DNA of 64,000 bases from Allomuricauda sp. F6463D (GTDB taxonomy: Bacteria > Bacteroidota > Bacteroidia > Flavobacteriales > Flavobacteriaceae), in contig NZ_JALKAN010000001.1 in the NCBI RefSeq assembly GCF_023015965.1, forward strand, positions 1,200,160 through 1,264,159, read 5' to 3'. Both the position numbers and the translations under genes were made by a program. Every line of letters begins with the position of its first letter. Position 1 is the first letter of the stretch. Shown here in pieces: positions 52,794-61,471 of the stretch. The notes beneath the pieces are model-generated. The model ran no database searches. It had not been told where the DNA came from and saw only the letters and a program-made list of their open reading frames with translations.

Positions 52794-53993
52794 TCAATGG
52801 CTATGTCCCGCATCCCCTTTTTTCATTTGGGCCATTAAATAGTAGGCATTGTTGTATGCAAATGTAGTATATGGCCCAACGGAATCTACAAAATCGATGG
52901 CGACCCAATCCCCGTCATTTGGGCCTGTGTTAATTTCGACAGGTTTGAAGCTCCAGTCATTGCCTTCACGCTCCGCTTTAAAAATATACTTCTTTCCTTC
53001 GTTTGAACTTATTGCACTTTCAGGCACCGCAACGGTCTCGGATTTTTGGATTTCAATCCGTCCTTCAACATACATCCCTGGAATCAGCTGCCCTTCCTTG
53101 TTCTCGATTTCAGCATGGACGTGTATCGCTTTGGGATTTTGCTCGAAAGTTTTCCCTACGGAATAAATTTTCGCAGTAAGTTCCTTTCCGGGAATGGATT
53201 GCACATTGAAGGATACTTGCTGGCCTACCTTTACTTTGTACACATCCTTTTCAAACACCATTAAATCGGCATGGACGTGATGGGTGTCAACGATTTCAAA
53301 TAGGTCGGTCTGCGGTTCTACGTACTGCCCGGTTTTGACCGCTACTTTTTGGACAAATCCCTCAATGGGACTTCGCAATGCCACCCGTTGGTAAATCGTA
53401 CCGTTTCTGACCCCGGATGCACTAATGTTCAATTGTTCCAACTGTGCTTCCAATCCTTTTGCTAGGCTTTGGGAGGCCCGGTATTCCGCTTCGGCCTTTT
53501 GAAAGTTGGCCCCGCTGCCCACCCCGGCATCATACAGGGTTTTTTGTCTTTCAAATTCCTTCTTAAGAAACTGGCTGTTACTGTAGGCGTTCAGGAAATC
53601 GGTCTGTTTCTGGATGATATTGGGGTGGGACAGATAGGCAACCGTTTGACCTTTGCTTACTTTGTCGCCTTCAATGACCTCTATGGACACCACATTGGCA
53701 CCCACGACGGTAGTAATGGTCGCTTCGTTCTGTGGTGGGACCTCCAGTTGGCCATTGGCCTCCACATATTGCTTCATAACACGTGGGGCAACGGTATCGA
53801 TTTTCATGTTAAGGTTGCGGAATTGCGTTTCCGTTAGCATGGCTTCTTTGGCTTCACCTTCTTTGTGCATTTCACCCACTTCAGGATTTTTTTGCTTTGC
53901 TTCCTCAGTATCGGCTTTGGAATTCCCACAGGAAGTAAGAACCAAGAGCATCGTCACGAGCCCGATAACGCTATATTTAAAAAGATTGTTCAT
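52794..53993 (-). CDS. czcB: CzcB-type periplasmic adaptor of RND efflux
   Basis: The 399-residue protein starts MNNLFKYSVIGLVTMLLVLT with a lipobox (LTSCGNS). The barrel-sandwich follows (VVGANVVSIEVIEGDKVSKG), then a helical hairpin and the domain with SIPGKELTAKIYSVGKTFE. The C-terminus ends in GDAGHSH. It joins the CzcA-CzcC fusion across the periplasm. The upstream pump stop overlaps its leader, 4 bases before this ATG. An earlier ATG at 54023 falls inside the pump gene. Confidence 0.9.
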   Translation of the reverse strand: MNNLFKYSVIGLVTMLLVLTSCGNSKADTEEAKQKNPEVGEMHKEGEAKEAMLTETQFRNLNMKIDTVAPRVMKQYVEANGQLEVPPQNEATITTVVGANVVSIEVIEGDKVSKGQTVAYLSHPNIIQKQTDFLNAYSNSQFLKKEFERQKTLYDAGVGSGANFQKAEAEYRASQSLAKGLEAQLEQLNISASGVRNGTIYQRVALRSPIEGFVQKVAVKTGQYVEPQTDLFEIVDTHHVHADLMVFEKDVYKVKVGQQVSFNVQSIPGKELTAKIYSVGKTFEQNPKAIHVHAEIENKEGQLIPGMYVEGRIEIQKSETVAVPESAISSNEGKKYIFKAEREGNDWSFKPVEINTGPNDGDWVAIDFVDSVGPYTTFAYNNAYYLMAQMKKGDAGHSH

Positions 53994-53997
53994 TTGT

Positions 53998-56900
53998 CTA
54001 TTGTTTAAAATATTGTAATTCAAATACTGATTCTAGATAGTTGTCAAGAGCGTCAAGTGCATCCATTTCCGTGTTTATGGCATCCCGAATAATCTGTGTG
54101 AACGCTGCATAGTCCACCGCACCCTCCACGTAGGCCAACAACGCTCCCCTGCGCTGCTCTTGGGCAAGCGGCAAGGCCTTGTCCCTATAAAATTGCCACG
54201 ATGCGCTCCATTTCCGATAGGCTTGCACCGCCTGCCGATATTCGGATTGCAGCTGGCGTTTGGTATAATCTGCATTGGTCTTTGCGATTTCACTTTCAAT
54301 TTTGGCGGCCTTGGCTTGACTACGCTGTCCACCTGAAAACAAAGGAACCGAAATGCCGGCTTGATAGGTGTAGAACCCGCTATTGCCATTGACCTGTTGC
54401 AGTCCGCCCTGAAGGTTGAACTTAGGCAGCAGGTCGGCACGTGCCGCATCGTATGTCGCCTCGGCCTCCTCGATGCTCCTTTGTGAAAGTTCCAGCGCTG
54501 GGTGTTTTCCCAAATCCCCGTCCCATCCCAAAACCGTTACCGAACTTTCATCAAGCTTTTCTGGAACGGAATAGTAGATGTCCGAAACCAACCAAAGATT
54601 GAGCTTTTGCAGGGCGATGGCATAATCACTTTCGGCCTGTTGCAGTTGATTGTTGATTTGTAAGGCCTGATTTGTGGCCGATGAATATTCCAGCCGGGAA
54701 ATGGCCTCTACCTTGAAGTTGAGTTCTATTGCTTTTTTAAATTGTGAATAAATGGAATCCAGTTCACGGTACAGTTCAAATTTCTGTCGTTGTCGATAGG
54801 CTTCTGACCAAGCCTTTTTGACCTCCTGTTCCACTTGCAGTTCGGAAAGGTCAAGAGCTGTCTCGGCCAAAGCGATGCGTTGTCTCTGCAAACGCCTTTT
54901 TGCACTGATGCCCAACAGGTCGATATTCTGTTGTCCAACCCCAACCAAGGTATAAATTCCTTGTCCGTCCGCAATTTCTTCGCCACCTGTGAAGACTTGG
55001 GTATTGCCAAGGTCGTAAGCCATACCTTTTAGGGCGGTTTGTTTTTGGACCTCCCATTGTTTCGCTTTCAACAGCGGGTAGTTTTTCCTGGAAACTTCCA
55101 CCGCCTCTTCCAATGAAATAGCGGGCAGTGAATCTTTAGGCTGGATCTGCCGTGCATTTTCAAAACCTTCTTGCGCATGCATTTTGGCAGGCAGTGCGGT
55201 GGCGAACAAAAGAAGGACCATGACCACAGGGGTAACCCATTTCGGGTCGGGTTTCCTCATCCGTTCCGAACGTCCCTCGACCCATTGGTAAAAGATGGGT
55301 AGGATAAAGAGGGTCAAGAGGGTCGAAGTTATCAAGCCACCAACGACCACGGTGGCCAAAGGTCGCTGTACCTCTGCCCCGGCCGAAGCCGAAACGGCCA
55401 TGGGAAGAAACCCTAAAATATCCGTAAAGGCCGTGAGCATAATGGGACGAATCCGTCTTTTGGTGCCTTCTATAATTCTACCTTTAAGATTGGTCACGCC
55501 TTCTTCCTTCAGTTCATTGAGACCACTTATCATGACGAGTCCGTTCAGAACGGCCACGCCAAAAAGCACGATAAAGCCGACCCCCGCGGAAATACTAAAG
55601 GGCATATCCCTTAACCAGAGGGCGAACACACCGCCAATGGTGGCCATCGGGATGGCGAGGTAGATCATCAAGGTCTGTGGAAAGGACTTTAGCGCAAAAT
55701 AAATCAATATGAAAATCAGGAACAAGGCAATAGGGACAACAGTTTGCAATCTATTGCTGGCGCGTTCCAGATTTTCGAAAGCACCACCATACCGAATGTA
55801 ATATCCTGTGGGCAGGTCAAACTGGGCATCCAATTTTTCTTGGATATCCTCTACAACGGATTTTACATCACGGTCGCGAATATTGATGCCCACATAGGTC
55901 CGCCTATTGGTATTGTCACGGCTTATCTGCATCGGGCCGGGTTCATAACTTACCTCGGCAATTTCCCGTAATGGGATTTGCAAACCATTGGGCAGGTTGA
56001 TGAACAGGTTCTGGATGTCCTCGATGCCTTGCCGGTTTTCCTTTTGAAGTCTTACGACCAGGTCAAACCGTTTTTCACCCTCGAAGATTACGCCCGCCTT
56101 TCCTCCTGCAAAGGCGGCCTGTACCACTTTATTGAGCTGTTCGATCTTTAGACCGTACTGTGCCAATTTATTGCGGTTATAGTCAATGGTGATTTGTGGC
56201 AGGCCGTCCGTGGCCTCAACTTTCATATCTGCCACACCGGGAACGGTGGCAATGATTTCCCCCATTTCCTCGGCCTTGCTTGCCAATATGCCGAGGTCTT
56301 CCCCGAACAATTTAATGGCCACATCCTCACGAACACCCGTAAGTAGTTCGTTGAAGCGCATTTCTATAGGTTGGGTAAACTCAAAATTCACACCGGGAAC
56401 GATACTGATGGCCTCCTTCATTTTTTCCACCAATTCATCCTTGCTTTCTGCAGATGTCCATTCATCCGTTGGTTTGAGGATAACGAAGACATCGGCGATA
56501 TCCATGGGCATCGGGTCCGTTGGTACATCGGCGACACCGATACGGCTGAGAACGGTTTCCGCTTCGGGAAATTCGGCCTTCACGATACGTTCAATCTTTG
56601 TCGTGGTTTCGATGGTTTCCGACAGGGAACTGCCGGGTTTCAAGATCGCGTGAAAGGCAATATCACCTTCGTCCAATTGCGGGATAAACTCACCGCCCAT
56701 TCTCGTAAAGGCGAAAATGGCAATGGCAAAAAGGCCAAGGGCAATGCTTACGACCATTTTGGCCTTGGAAAGTGATTTGGTCAACAACGGTTCATATTTC
56801 TGCTCAATCCAATGCACGAACCTATCGCCATAGGATTGTTTTTTGGATTTTGGCGGCCGTAGGAACAATGCCGAAACCATGGGCACATAGGTAAGACACA

Positions 56901-58371
56901 ATAGCATGGCCCCGATCATGGCGAAAATGAAGGTGAGGGCCATGGGCCGGAACATTTTCCCTTCGACGCCCTCCAAGGCTAAAATGGGCAGGAACACGAT
57001 TAGAATGATCAGCTGGCCAAAGAAAGCGGCGTTCATCATTTTTTTGGAGGCCTTGGCGGCGATGTCATCCCGTGTTTCCGCACTAACGCCATTCTTTTTG
57101 ACCACATAGGAGTACATTAAAAAAACGGTGCCCTCTACGATGATCACCGCACCATCCACAATGATTCCAAAATCGATTGCCCCCAAGCTCATCAAGTTTG
57201 CCCATACGTCAAAAACATTCATCAGAATAAAGGCAAACAATAGGGATAAGGGTATGGTCGAAGCCACAATGAGTCCGCCACGCCAATTCCCCAACAGCAA
57301 GACCAACACGAAGATCACGATAAGCCCACCTTCCAAAAGGTTCCCCGTTACCGTGCCTGTTGTCTCGGCAATCAATTCGCTGCGGTCAAGGAAAGATTTG
57401 ATGGACACTCCTTCAGGAAGGGACCGTTGTATCTGTTCCACACGTTGGGTCACGTTTTCGATCACCTCGTTGGAATTTGCCCCTTTGAGCATCAAGATCA
57501 TTCCGCCCACGGTTTCGCCCTTTCCATCTTTGGTAAGCGCACCATAGCGTACCGCACTTCCCATGCTTACCTTACCTATATCCTTAACTTTGATGGGAAT
57601 GCCATTAACGGCCTTGACCACCATGTTTTCAATATCCGATATGGTCCTGGCCAGCCCTTCACCACGAATGAAGTTGGCTTGGTGGTTACGCTCGATGTAG
57701 GCCCCACCTGTATTTTGGTTGTTGTTTTCAAGGGCCGAGAACACTTCTGTAATGGTTATACCAATGGCGCGAAGTTCGTCCGGGTCAACCGCCACTTCGT
57801 ATTGCTTTTTGTTTCCACCAAAGGCGTTTACCTCGACCACGCCGGGAACCATGGCCATCTGTCTCCGTACAATCCAGTCCTGGATCGTACGAAGTTCCGT
57901 TGCCGAATATTCACCTTGATGTTCATCATCTACTTCAAGGGTATATTGATAGATTTCGCCCAATCCCGTTGAAATTGGACCCATAACGGGTTTGCCAAAG
58001 CCCGAAGGGATCTGTTCTTGAACCTCGGGCAGTTTTTCGGCTACAAGTTGTCTCGGCAGATAAGTGCCCACCTCGTCATCAAATACAATGGTCACCACAG
58101 AAAGCCCAAAACGGGAAACAGAGCGGATTTCCTTGACATTGGGTAGGTTGCTCATCGCAACTTCCACGGGATAGGTCACGAATTGCTCAATATCCTCTGT
58201 TCCCAGATTAGGTGATTGGGTAATGACCTGCACTTGATTATTGGTGATATCCGGTACGGCATCGATGGGAACTTGGGTCATGCTATAAATGCCCGCACCA
58301 ATCAATGCGAGGGTCAGCAGACCTATAATAAATTTGTTATTGATTGAAAAATCAATGATTCTGTTGATCAT
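53998..58371 (-). CDS. czcA: CzcA-CzcC fusion: heavy-metal RND pump with C-terminal outer membrane factor
   Basis: The 1457-residue protein begins as a full RND permease (about 1-1040): first helix, PDITNNQVQV and the TM4 acidic motif in LGAIDFGIIVDGAVIIVEG. The periplasmic part has LDEGDIAFHAILKPG and MRFNELLTGVREDVAIK, the CzcA versions without the CusA methionines, so divalent zinc/cadmium/cobalt is expected. A signal-peptide-like segment follows (about 1046-1067, VVMVLLLFATALPAKMHAQ), then a complete TolC-like protein (about 1068-1457, FSGGQRSQAKAAKI, QYFKQ end). The pump and outer membrane channel are thus made as one chain, probably cut at the internal signal. Confidence 0.92.
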   Translation of the reverse strand: MINRIIDFSINNKFIIGLLTLALIGAGIYSMTQVPIDAVPDITNNQVQVITQSPNLGTEDIEQFVTYPVEVAMSNLPNVKEIRSVSRFGLSVVTIVFDDEVGTYLPRQLVAEKLPEVQEQIPSGFGKPVMGPISTGLGEIYQYTLEVDDEHQGEYSATELRTIQDWIVRRQMAMVPGVVEVNAFGGNKKQYEVAVDPDELRAIGITITEVFSALENNNQNTGGAYIERNHQANFIRGEGLARTISDIENMVVKAVNGIPIKVKDIGKVSMGSAVRYGALTKDGKGETVGGMILMLKGANSNEVIENVTQRVEQIQRSLPEGVSIKSFLDRSELIAETTGTVTGNLLEGGLIVIFVLVLLLGNWRGGLIVASTIPLSLLFAFILMNVFDVWANLMSLGAIDFGIIVDGAVIIVEGTVFLMYSYVVKKNGVSAETRDDIAAKASKKMMNAAFFGQLIILIVFLPILALEGVEGKMFRPMALTFIFAMIGAMLLCLTYVPMVSALFLRPPKSKKQSYGDRFVHWIEQKYEPLLTKSLSKAKMVVSIALGLFAIAIFAFTRMGGEFIPQLDEGDIAFHAILKPGSSLSETIETTTKIERIVKAEFPEAETVLSRIGVADVPTDPMPMDIADVFVILKPTDEWTSAESKDELVEKMKEAISIVPGVNFEFTQPIEMRFNELLTGVREDVAIKLFGEDLGILASKAEEMGEIIATVPGVADMKVEATDGLPQITIDYNRNKLAQYGLKIEQLNKVVQAAFAGGKAGVIFEGEKRFDLVVRLQKENRQGIEDIQNLFINLPNGLQIPLREIAEVSYEPGPMQISRDNTNRRTYVGINIRDRDVKSVVEDIQEKLDAQFDLPTGYYIRYGGAFENLERASNRLQTVVPIALFLIFILIYFALKSFPQTLMIYLAIPMATIGGVFALWLRDMPFSISAGVGFIVLFGVAVLNGLVMISGLNELKEEGVTNLKGRIIEGTKRRIRPIMLTAFTDILGFLPMAVSASAGAEVQRPLATVVVGGLITSTLLTLFILPIFYQWVEGRSERMRKPDPKWVTPVVMVLLLFATALPAKMHAQEGFENARQIQPKDSLPAISLEEAVEVSRKNYPLLKAKQWEVQKQTALKGMAYDLGNTQVFTGGEEIADGQGIYTLVGVGQQNIDLLGISAKRRLQRQRIALAETALDLSELQVEQEVKKAWSEAYRQRQKFELYRELDSIYSQFKKAIELNFKVEAISRLEYSSATNQALQINNQLQQAESDYAIALQKLNLWLVSDIYYSVPEKLDESSVTVLGWDGDLGKHPALELSQRSIEEAEATYDAARADLLPKFNLQGGLQQVNGNSGFYTYQAGISVPLFSGGQRSQAKAAKIESEIAKTNADYTKRQLQSEYRQAVQAYRKWSASWQFYRDKALPLAQEQRRGALLAYVEGAVDYAAFTQIIRDAINTEMDALDALDNYLESVFELQYFKQ

Positions 58372-58401
58372 ATAAAATGTGTTTTAATTCAGTTGAACCA
58401 A

Positions 58402-58416
58402 TGCAATAGGGTTGCA
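58402..58416. promoter_or_regulatory. TGCAA-N5-TTGCA site 1, candidate Fur-family box ahead of czcA
   Basis: TGCAATAGGGTTGCA has complementary 5-bp arms around five bases, the 7-1-7 layout of Fur/Zur boxes. It lies 31 bases upstream of the czcA start. Its reverse complement agrees with site 2 in 12 of 15 positions. Confidence 0.5.
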
Positions 58417-58494
58417 AGTATGAGGGAACAGGTCTTTGAAAAGTTCAAAGTCCATAAACCTCATAATCGGATATAGCTATCCTGTAAAACTGAA

Positions 58495-58803
58495 TTAAAC
58501 CTGTGGAGGTTGAAATAGTGGGTCGGTAAATTCCTTGCCCAATCCTTCAAAATGGGTGAAATCATCTTCAAGGTAAGTCTCTTGAAGCGGCTGGAATCGA
58601 GCTATACCAAAATCCACCGTGTGCACATGGCAGCAATGGCAGTGGCAAAATGGTGAGCATAGTTCACAATTCTCGCTGTGTTCACCATCAAATTGAACCA
58701 GATAAACACCTTGGGAGTCTTCTGTTACGTTACCCGCATCACTGCAAGGAACCACATTGAGTGCCAACATGTAGATGGATAATATGACGGTAAAAAATTT
58801 CAC
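58495..58803 (-). CDS. DUF6660 family Cys/His-rich small periplasmic protein
   Basis: The 102-residue protein has a signal peptide (MKFFTVILSIYMLALNVVPC) and a central metal-binding-like cluster CELCSPFCHCHCCHVHT. It ends with DPLFQPPQV. It matches the DUF6660 type in Bacteroidota, usually ahead of RND metal pumps. It may bind zinc or copper in the periplasm; no activity is known. It is the first gene of the czc operon. Confidence 0.8.
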   Translation of the reverse strand: MKFFTVILSIYMLALNVVPCSDAGNVTEDSQGVYLVQFDGEHSENCELCSPFCHCHCCHVHTVDFGIARFQPLQETYLEDDFTHFEGLGKEFTDPLFQPPQV

Positions 58804-58807
58804 TTTG

Positions 58808-58842
58808 CAAAGATAACAGAACTTTGGTGCAACTGCATTGCA
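58808..58842 (-). promoter_or_regulatory. Promoter and Fur-like box 2 of the czc operon
   Basis: On the minus strand TATCTTTG (58808-58815) fits TAnnTTTG, ending five bases before the ATG. TGCAACTGCATTGCA (58828-58842) overlaps where the -33 region should be and matches site 1 at 58402. A repressor bound there would block the polymerase. The leader would be nearly absent. Confidence 0.5.
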
Positions 58843-59370
58843 AAATCCGGAAAGGACCTATTGAAGATTTAGTGTATGGAACCAAGAGCATTCCATTTCA
58901 AATTTCAAGGGATGATCAAATGGGGCAATCCGGACCATCCAAAATTCAAGACAGGAAATTTCCAATCCATTCCAACGCCCCAAAAGGCTATCGCTTTACC
59001 AGAGTACGTCCCAATCCCAATTCGTCTGGAAAAAATCAAAGTATCCAAGAACGCTCATATAACCGAAAAAATAAATCACTTCTGGAACAAGCCTCTACAA
59101 CTGCCATGCAACACGAAACAAAGTACAGTTGGCAAGTGGAACAAGCAAACGTTCCTTGTAATGGACAGGTGTCCAACTGACCGTAATAAACGGTCTTAAT
59201 CATAGTACAAAATGGTGGCCTAAAAGATTCAATTTATGTAGCGGGCAGTACTAAAGGCCACGTCGGATGTATAAAAGTCCTATTCAAAAGGGGCAAGTTG
59301 ACCTGTAATGGGATGCTTCCTTGAAGGATAAGCCAGTCGTTCCATAAACCGGTCATAAAAAAACACAATT
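58843..59370. other. Divergent intergenic region between czc and mercury-type operons
   Basis: Frames on the plus strand at 58876-59199 are not recognisable and I do not call them. Small inverted repeats GGACA-GG-TGTCC (59164-59175) and GACCGT-N5-ACGGTC (59179-59195) are present. Confidence 0.4.
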
Positions 59371-59394
59371 TATTTAAGCATTTGCTTATATAAT
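59371..59394. promoter_or_regulatory. 11-2-11 inverted repeat, candidate ArsR/SmtB operator
   Basis: TTATTTAAGCA and TGCTTATATAA pair in 10 of 11 positions around TT. The spacing is like that of ArsR/SmtB-family operators (12-2-12), and it lies 32 bases upstream of the arsR-family start. Confidence 0.65.
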
Positions 59395-59426
59395 GATATA
59401 ACCTTATCTTTAATAAAATTTTTATC

Positions 59427-59798
59427 ATGGCCCTTGAATTAAGTTGCACCCGCGCCGAGGCGGACCAAAAGCAGTTGATGCGCTGTCGCGAGACACTACG
59501 GATGAGTTCGAATTCAATCAACACTATTGGTAAGGTACTGGCCCTAGCAGGAAATGAGACCAGATTGAAGATTCTTTTCCTGCTGAACAAGGAAGGTGAG
59601 CTCTGCCCTTGTGATTTTTCAGATATACTGGAAATGACCGTACCCGCAATTTCGCAGCATATCCGTAAGATGAAGGATGCTGGTCTAATTACCTCCAGAC
59701 GGGAAGGTCAAACCTTGTATTACTCACTGGTAAAAGGCCAAAGCGAGGTGTTGGAAGGCATCTTCAGCAGGCTTCAGGAAAACAAAAAAGTTGCATAG
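59427..59798 (+). CDS. ArsR/SmtB family metal sensor repressor (CadC-like)
   Basis: The 123-residue protein has a Cys-bearing N-terminus (ELSCTR, LMRCRET), the winged-helix with metal motif GELCPCDFSDILEMT (alpha-3 type) and recognition helix VPAISQHIRKMK, ending SRREGQTLYYSLV. The Cys-x-Cys at the start of the recognition helix plus an N-terminal Cys is the CadC arrangement for Cd, Pb or Hg. It is the first gene of the cluster and lies 1 base before merTP. Confidence 0.88.
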   Translation: MALELSCTRAEADQKQLMRCRETLRMSSNSINTIGKVLALAGNETRLKILFLLNKEGELCPCDFSDILEMTVPAISQHIRKMKDAGLITSRREGQTLYYSLVKGQSEVLEGIFSRLQENKKVA

Positions 59799-59799
59799 A

Positions 59800-60402
59800 A
59801 TGAACATAGAAAAATCATCATATTCAGCAATGTTCACTGGAGTTTTTACAGCGATCACAGCTTCATTATGCTGCATCACACCTGTGCTTGCATTGATTGC
59901 GGGCACCAGCGGAATGGCATCTACCTTTGCATGGCTGGAAGCTTTCAGACCATTTTTTATAGGCCTGACCGTATTGGTACTTGGATTTGCCTGGTACCAG
60001 AAGCTAAAGTCAAAATCGCAGCAAGAAATTGATTGTGCCTGTGAAAATGATGTAAAACCTTCCTTTCTACAATCAAAAAGGTTCCTGCTATTTGTTACCC
60101 TCTTTGCGGGACTGATGCTGGCATTTCCATATTTCTCAGGGCTTTTTTATGCCCAACCGACCAAGGAAATCATATATGTGCAGCAGGACAACATGGTAGA
60201 TATAACCTTTACAGTGGAAGGAATGACCTGTTCCGGCTGCGAAAACCACATTGAGAGCGAGGTCAACAAATTGGACGGTATCGTTTCAGTAAAAGCAAGC
60301 TATGAAAAAAGCAATACTACAGTTAAATATGACCGTACCAAAGTTACGGAGCAACGAATCATAAAGGCCATCAACAATACGGGCTATAACGTTTCCGAAT
60401 AA
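59800..60402 (+). CDS. MerTP-type mercuric transport protein with C-terminal HMA domain
   Basis: The 200-residue protein starts MNIEKSSYSAMFTGVFTAIT with a MerT-like membrane part: ASLCCITPVLALIAG has the paired Cys of the first helix, and a third helix and CACEN follow. The C-terminal domain (about 130-200) is a MerP/HMA fold with GMTCSGCENHIE. MerTP carries Hg(II) into the cell for reduction. No merA is in the window; it may lie to the right. Confidence 0.87.
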   Translation: MNIEKSSYSAMFTGVFTAITASLCCITPVLALIAGTSGMASTFAWLEAFRPFFIGLTVLVLGFAWYQKLKSKSQQEIDCACENDVKPSFLQSKRFLLFVTLFAGLMLAFPYFSGLFYAQPTKEIIYVQQDNMVDITFTVEGMTCSGCENHIESEVNKLDGIVSVKASYEKSNTTVKYDRTKVTEQRIIKAINNTGYNVSE

Positions 60403-60403
60403 T

Positions 60404-60610
60404 ATGGATACAAAAATATTATCTACCATTACCTGTCCCAAATGTGGGTACCAAGAAGAGGAAGAAATGCCAACCGATGCTTGCCAGTACTTTTATGAAT
60501 GTAAAAACTGTCACGAAGTAATTCGACCTAAAGAAGGCGATTGCTGTGTTTTTTGTTCCTATGGCTCTGTCGCCTGTCCACCCATACAGAATAAATCTTC
60601 CTGTTGTTGA
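60404..60610 (+). CDS. GDCCVxC domain protein
   Basis: The 68-residue protein has two CxxC pairs near the start (TCPKCGYQ, ECKNCHE). It then carries the family motif GDCCVFCSYGSVACPP, ending in SSCC. GDCCVxC proteins occur next to merTP in several phyla, some as selenoproteins, so a mercury-binding role is likely. It starts 1 base after the merTP stop. This copy has normal Cys codons. Confidence 0.85.
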   Translation: MDTKILSTITCPKCGYQEEEEMPTDACQYFYECKNCHEVIRPKEGDCCVFCSYGSVACPPIQNKSSCC

Positions 60611-60668
60611 CGAGAATAGTGGTAGACCACCCTTTTCACAACCATATATTGCAGATAAAATATAAATT

Positions 60669-61031
60669 ATGATACCAAAAGATTTAAGCCAGGACATCAA
60701 AACGAGACTTCAAAGCATCAATGGACAGGTAAACGGTTTGGTCAGGTTATTGGACGAAAGTTCCGACCCCGAGAAGATTTTGGTACAGTTCAAAGCAGTG
60801 AAGAACGCCTTGGACAAGGCACATCACCTGCTCCTCGATGAGACCTATCGAAAGACCCTCGCCATCAAGATATCCGAGACTGTCGAGGCCTGTCCAGGAA
60901 ATTGCGGCAATGAAGAACGTATCGAATTTATACGAAAGCAATTTCCAGATTTGGAATTGGACAGCCTAACGGAAAAGATGAAGGAAATAGATGCGCTCAA
61001 GGCCAAACTCGAAAACTACAAAAATGCTTGA
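60669..61031 (+). CDS. CsoR/RcnR family metal-sensing regulator
   Basis: The 120-residue protein is all helical with the DUF156 pattern INGQVNGLVRLLDE and QFKAVKNALDKAHHLLLDE. The CsoR copper ligand set Cys-His-Cys is not complete (His present, both Cys missing in the usual places), so its ligand may be different. An acidic helix at the end follows a Cys pair (EACPGNCGN) not found in standard CsoR. It ends with a strong terminator, closing the first part of the cluster. Confidence 0.8.
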   Translation: MIPKDLSQDIKTRLQSINGQVNGLVRLLDESSDPEKILVQFKAVKNALDKAHHLLLDETYRKTLAIKISETVEACPGNCGNEERIEFIRKQFPDLELDSLTEKMKEIDALKAKLENYKNA

Positions 61032-61059
61032 CCTCCCCATAATCACTACCGATTGGATG

Positions 61060-61086
61060 GCCTGCACGATGCGGGCTTTTTTTTTT
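61060..61086 (+). terminator. Terminator after the CsoR-like gene
   Basis: GCCTGCA and TGCGGGC pair over seven bases with one G-U and a three-base loop, then ten T. It separates the regulator transcript from the thioredoxin-like gene. Confidence 0.8.
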
Positions 61087-61190
61087 GAAATTTTATTTGG
61101 AGACCACCCTACCCACCATTCTACCTTTGATGCATTGTTTGAATTCCATGTCGCGTACAGGAAATTTTAAACTATTTAAAAAACAGAAAC

Positions 61191-61460
61191 ATGAAACGTC
61201 AAGTAGAAGTATTTACGGCCAATTGTCCGGTCTGTGACCCCGTGGTCAAAAAGATAAAGGAACTGGCCTGCGATACATGTGAGGTAACGACCTATGATCT
61301 GGTCAGGCTATGTGAGGACAAGACCTGTCTTGATAAGTTGGATGAATACGGCATCAAGAAAGTGCCTGCTGTGGTCGTGAACGGTGAGCTCTTGGAATGC
61401 TGTAAGGATTCGGCCATTACCGAAATGGAATTGGTGGAAGCAGGAATTGGGCAGTCATAA
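61191..61460 (+). CDS. Thioredoxin-like small protein
   Basis: The 89-residue protein has the pattern EVFTANCPVCDPVVKKIKEL with CxxC at the first helix, then YGIKKVPAVVVNG (cis-Pro), the thioredoxin-fold minimum. A further Cys pair ECCKDS is unusual. It may act as a thiol carrier for mercury or as a small glutaredoxin-like protein. It is the first gene after the terminator and lies 11 bases before the next gene. Confidence 0.8.
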   Translation: MKRQVEVFTANCPVCDPVVKKIKELACDTCEVTTYDLVRLCEDKTCLDKLDEYGIKKVPAVVVNGELLECCKDSAITEMELVEAGIGQS

Positions 61461-61471
61461 TTGAAAAGTGT

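Noticed and set aside
58824-59199. Two plus-strand frames between czc and the mercury-type cluster
   Set aside because: They overlap each other, no domain is visible and composition is not protein-like enough to call.
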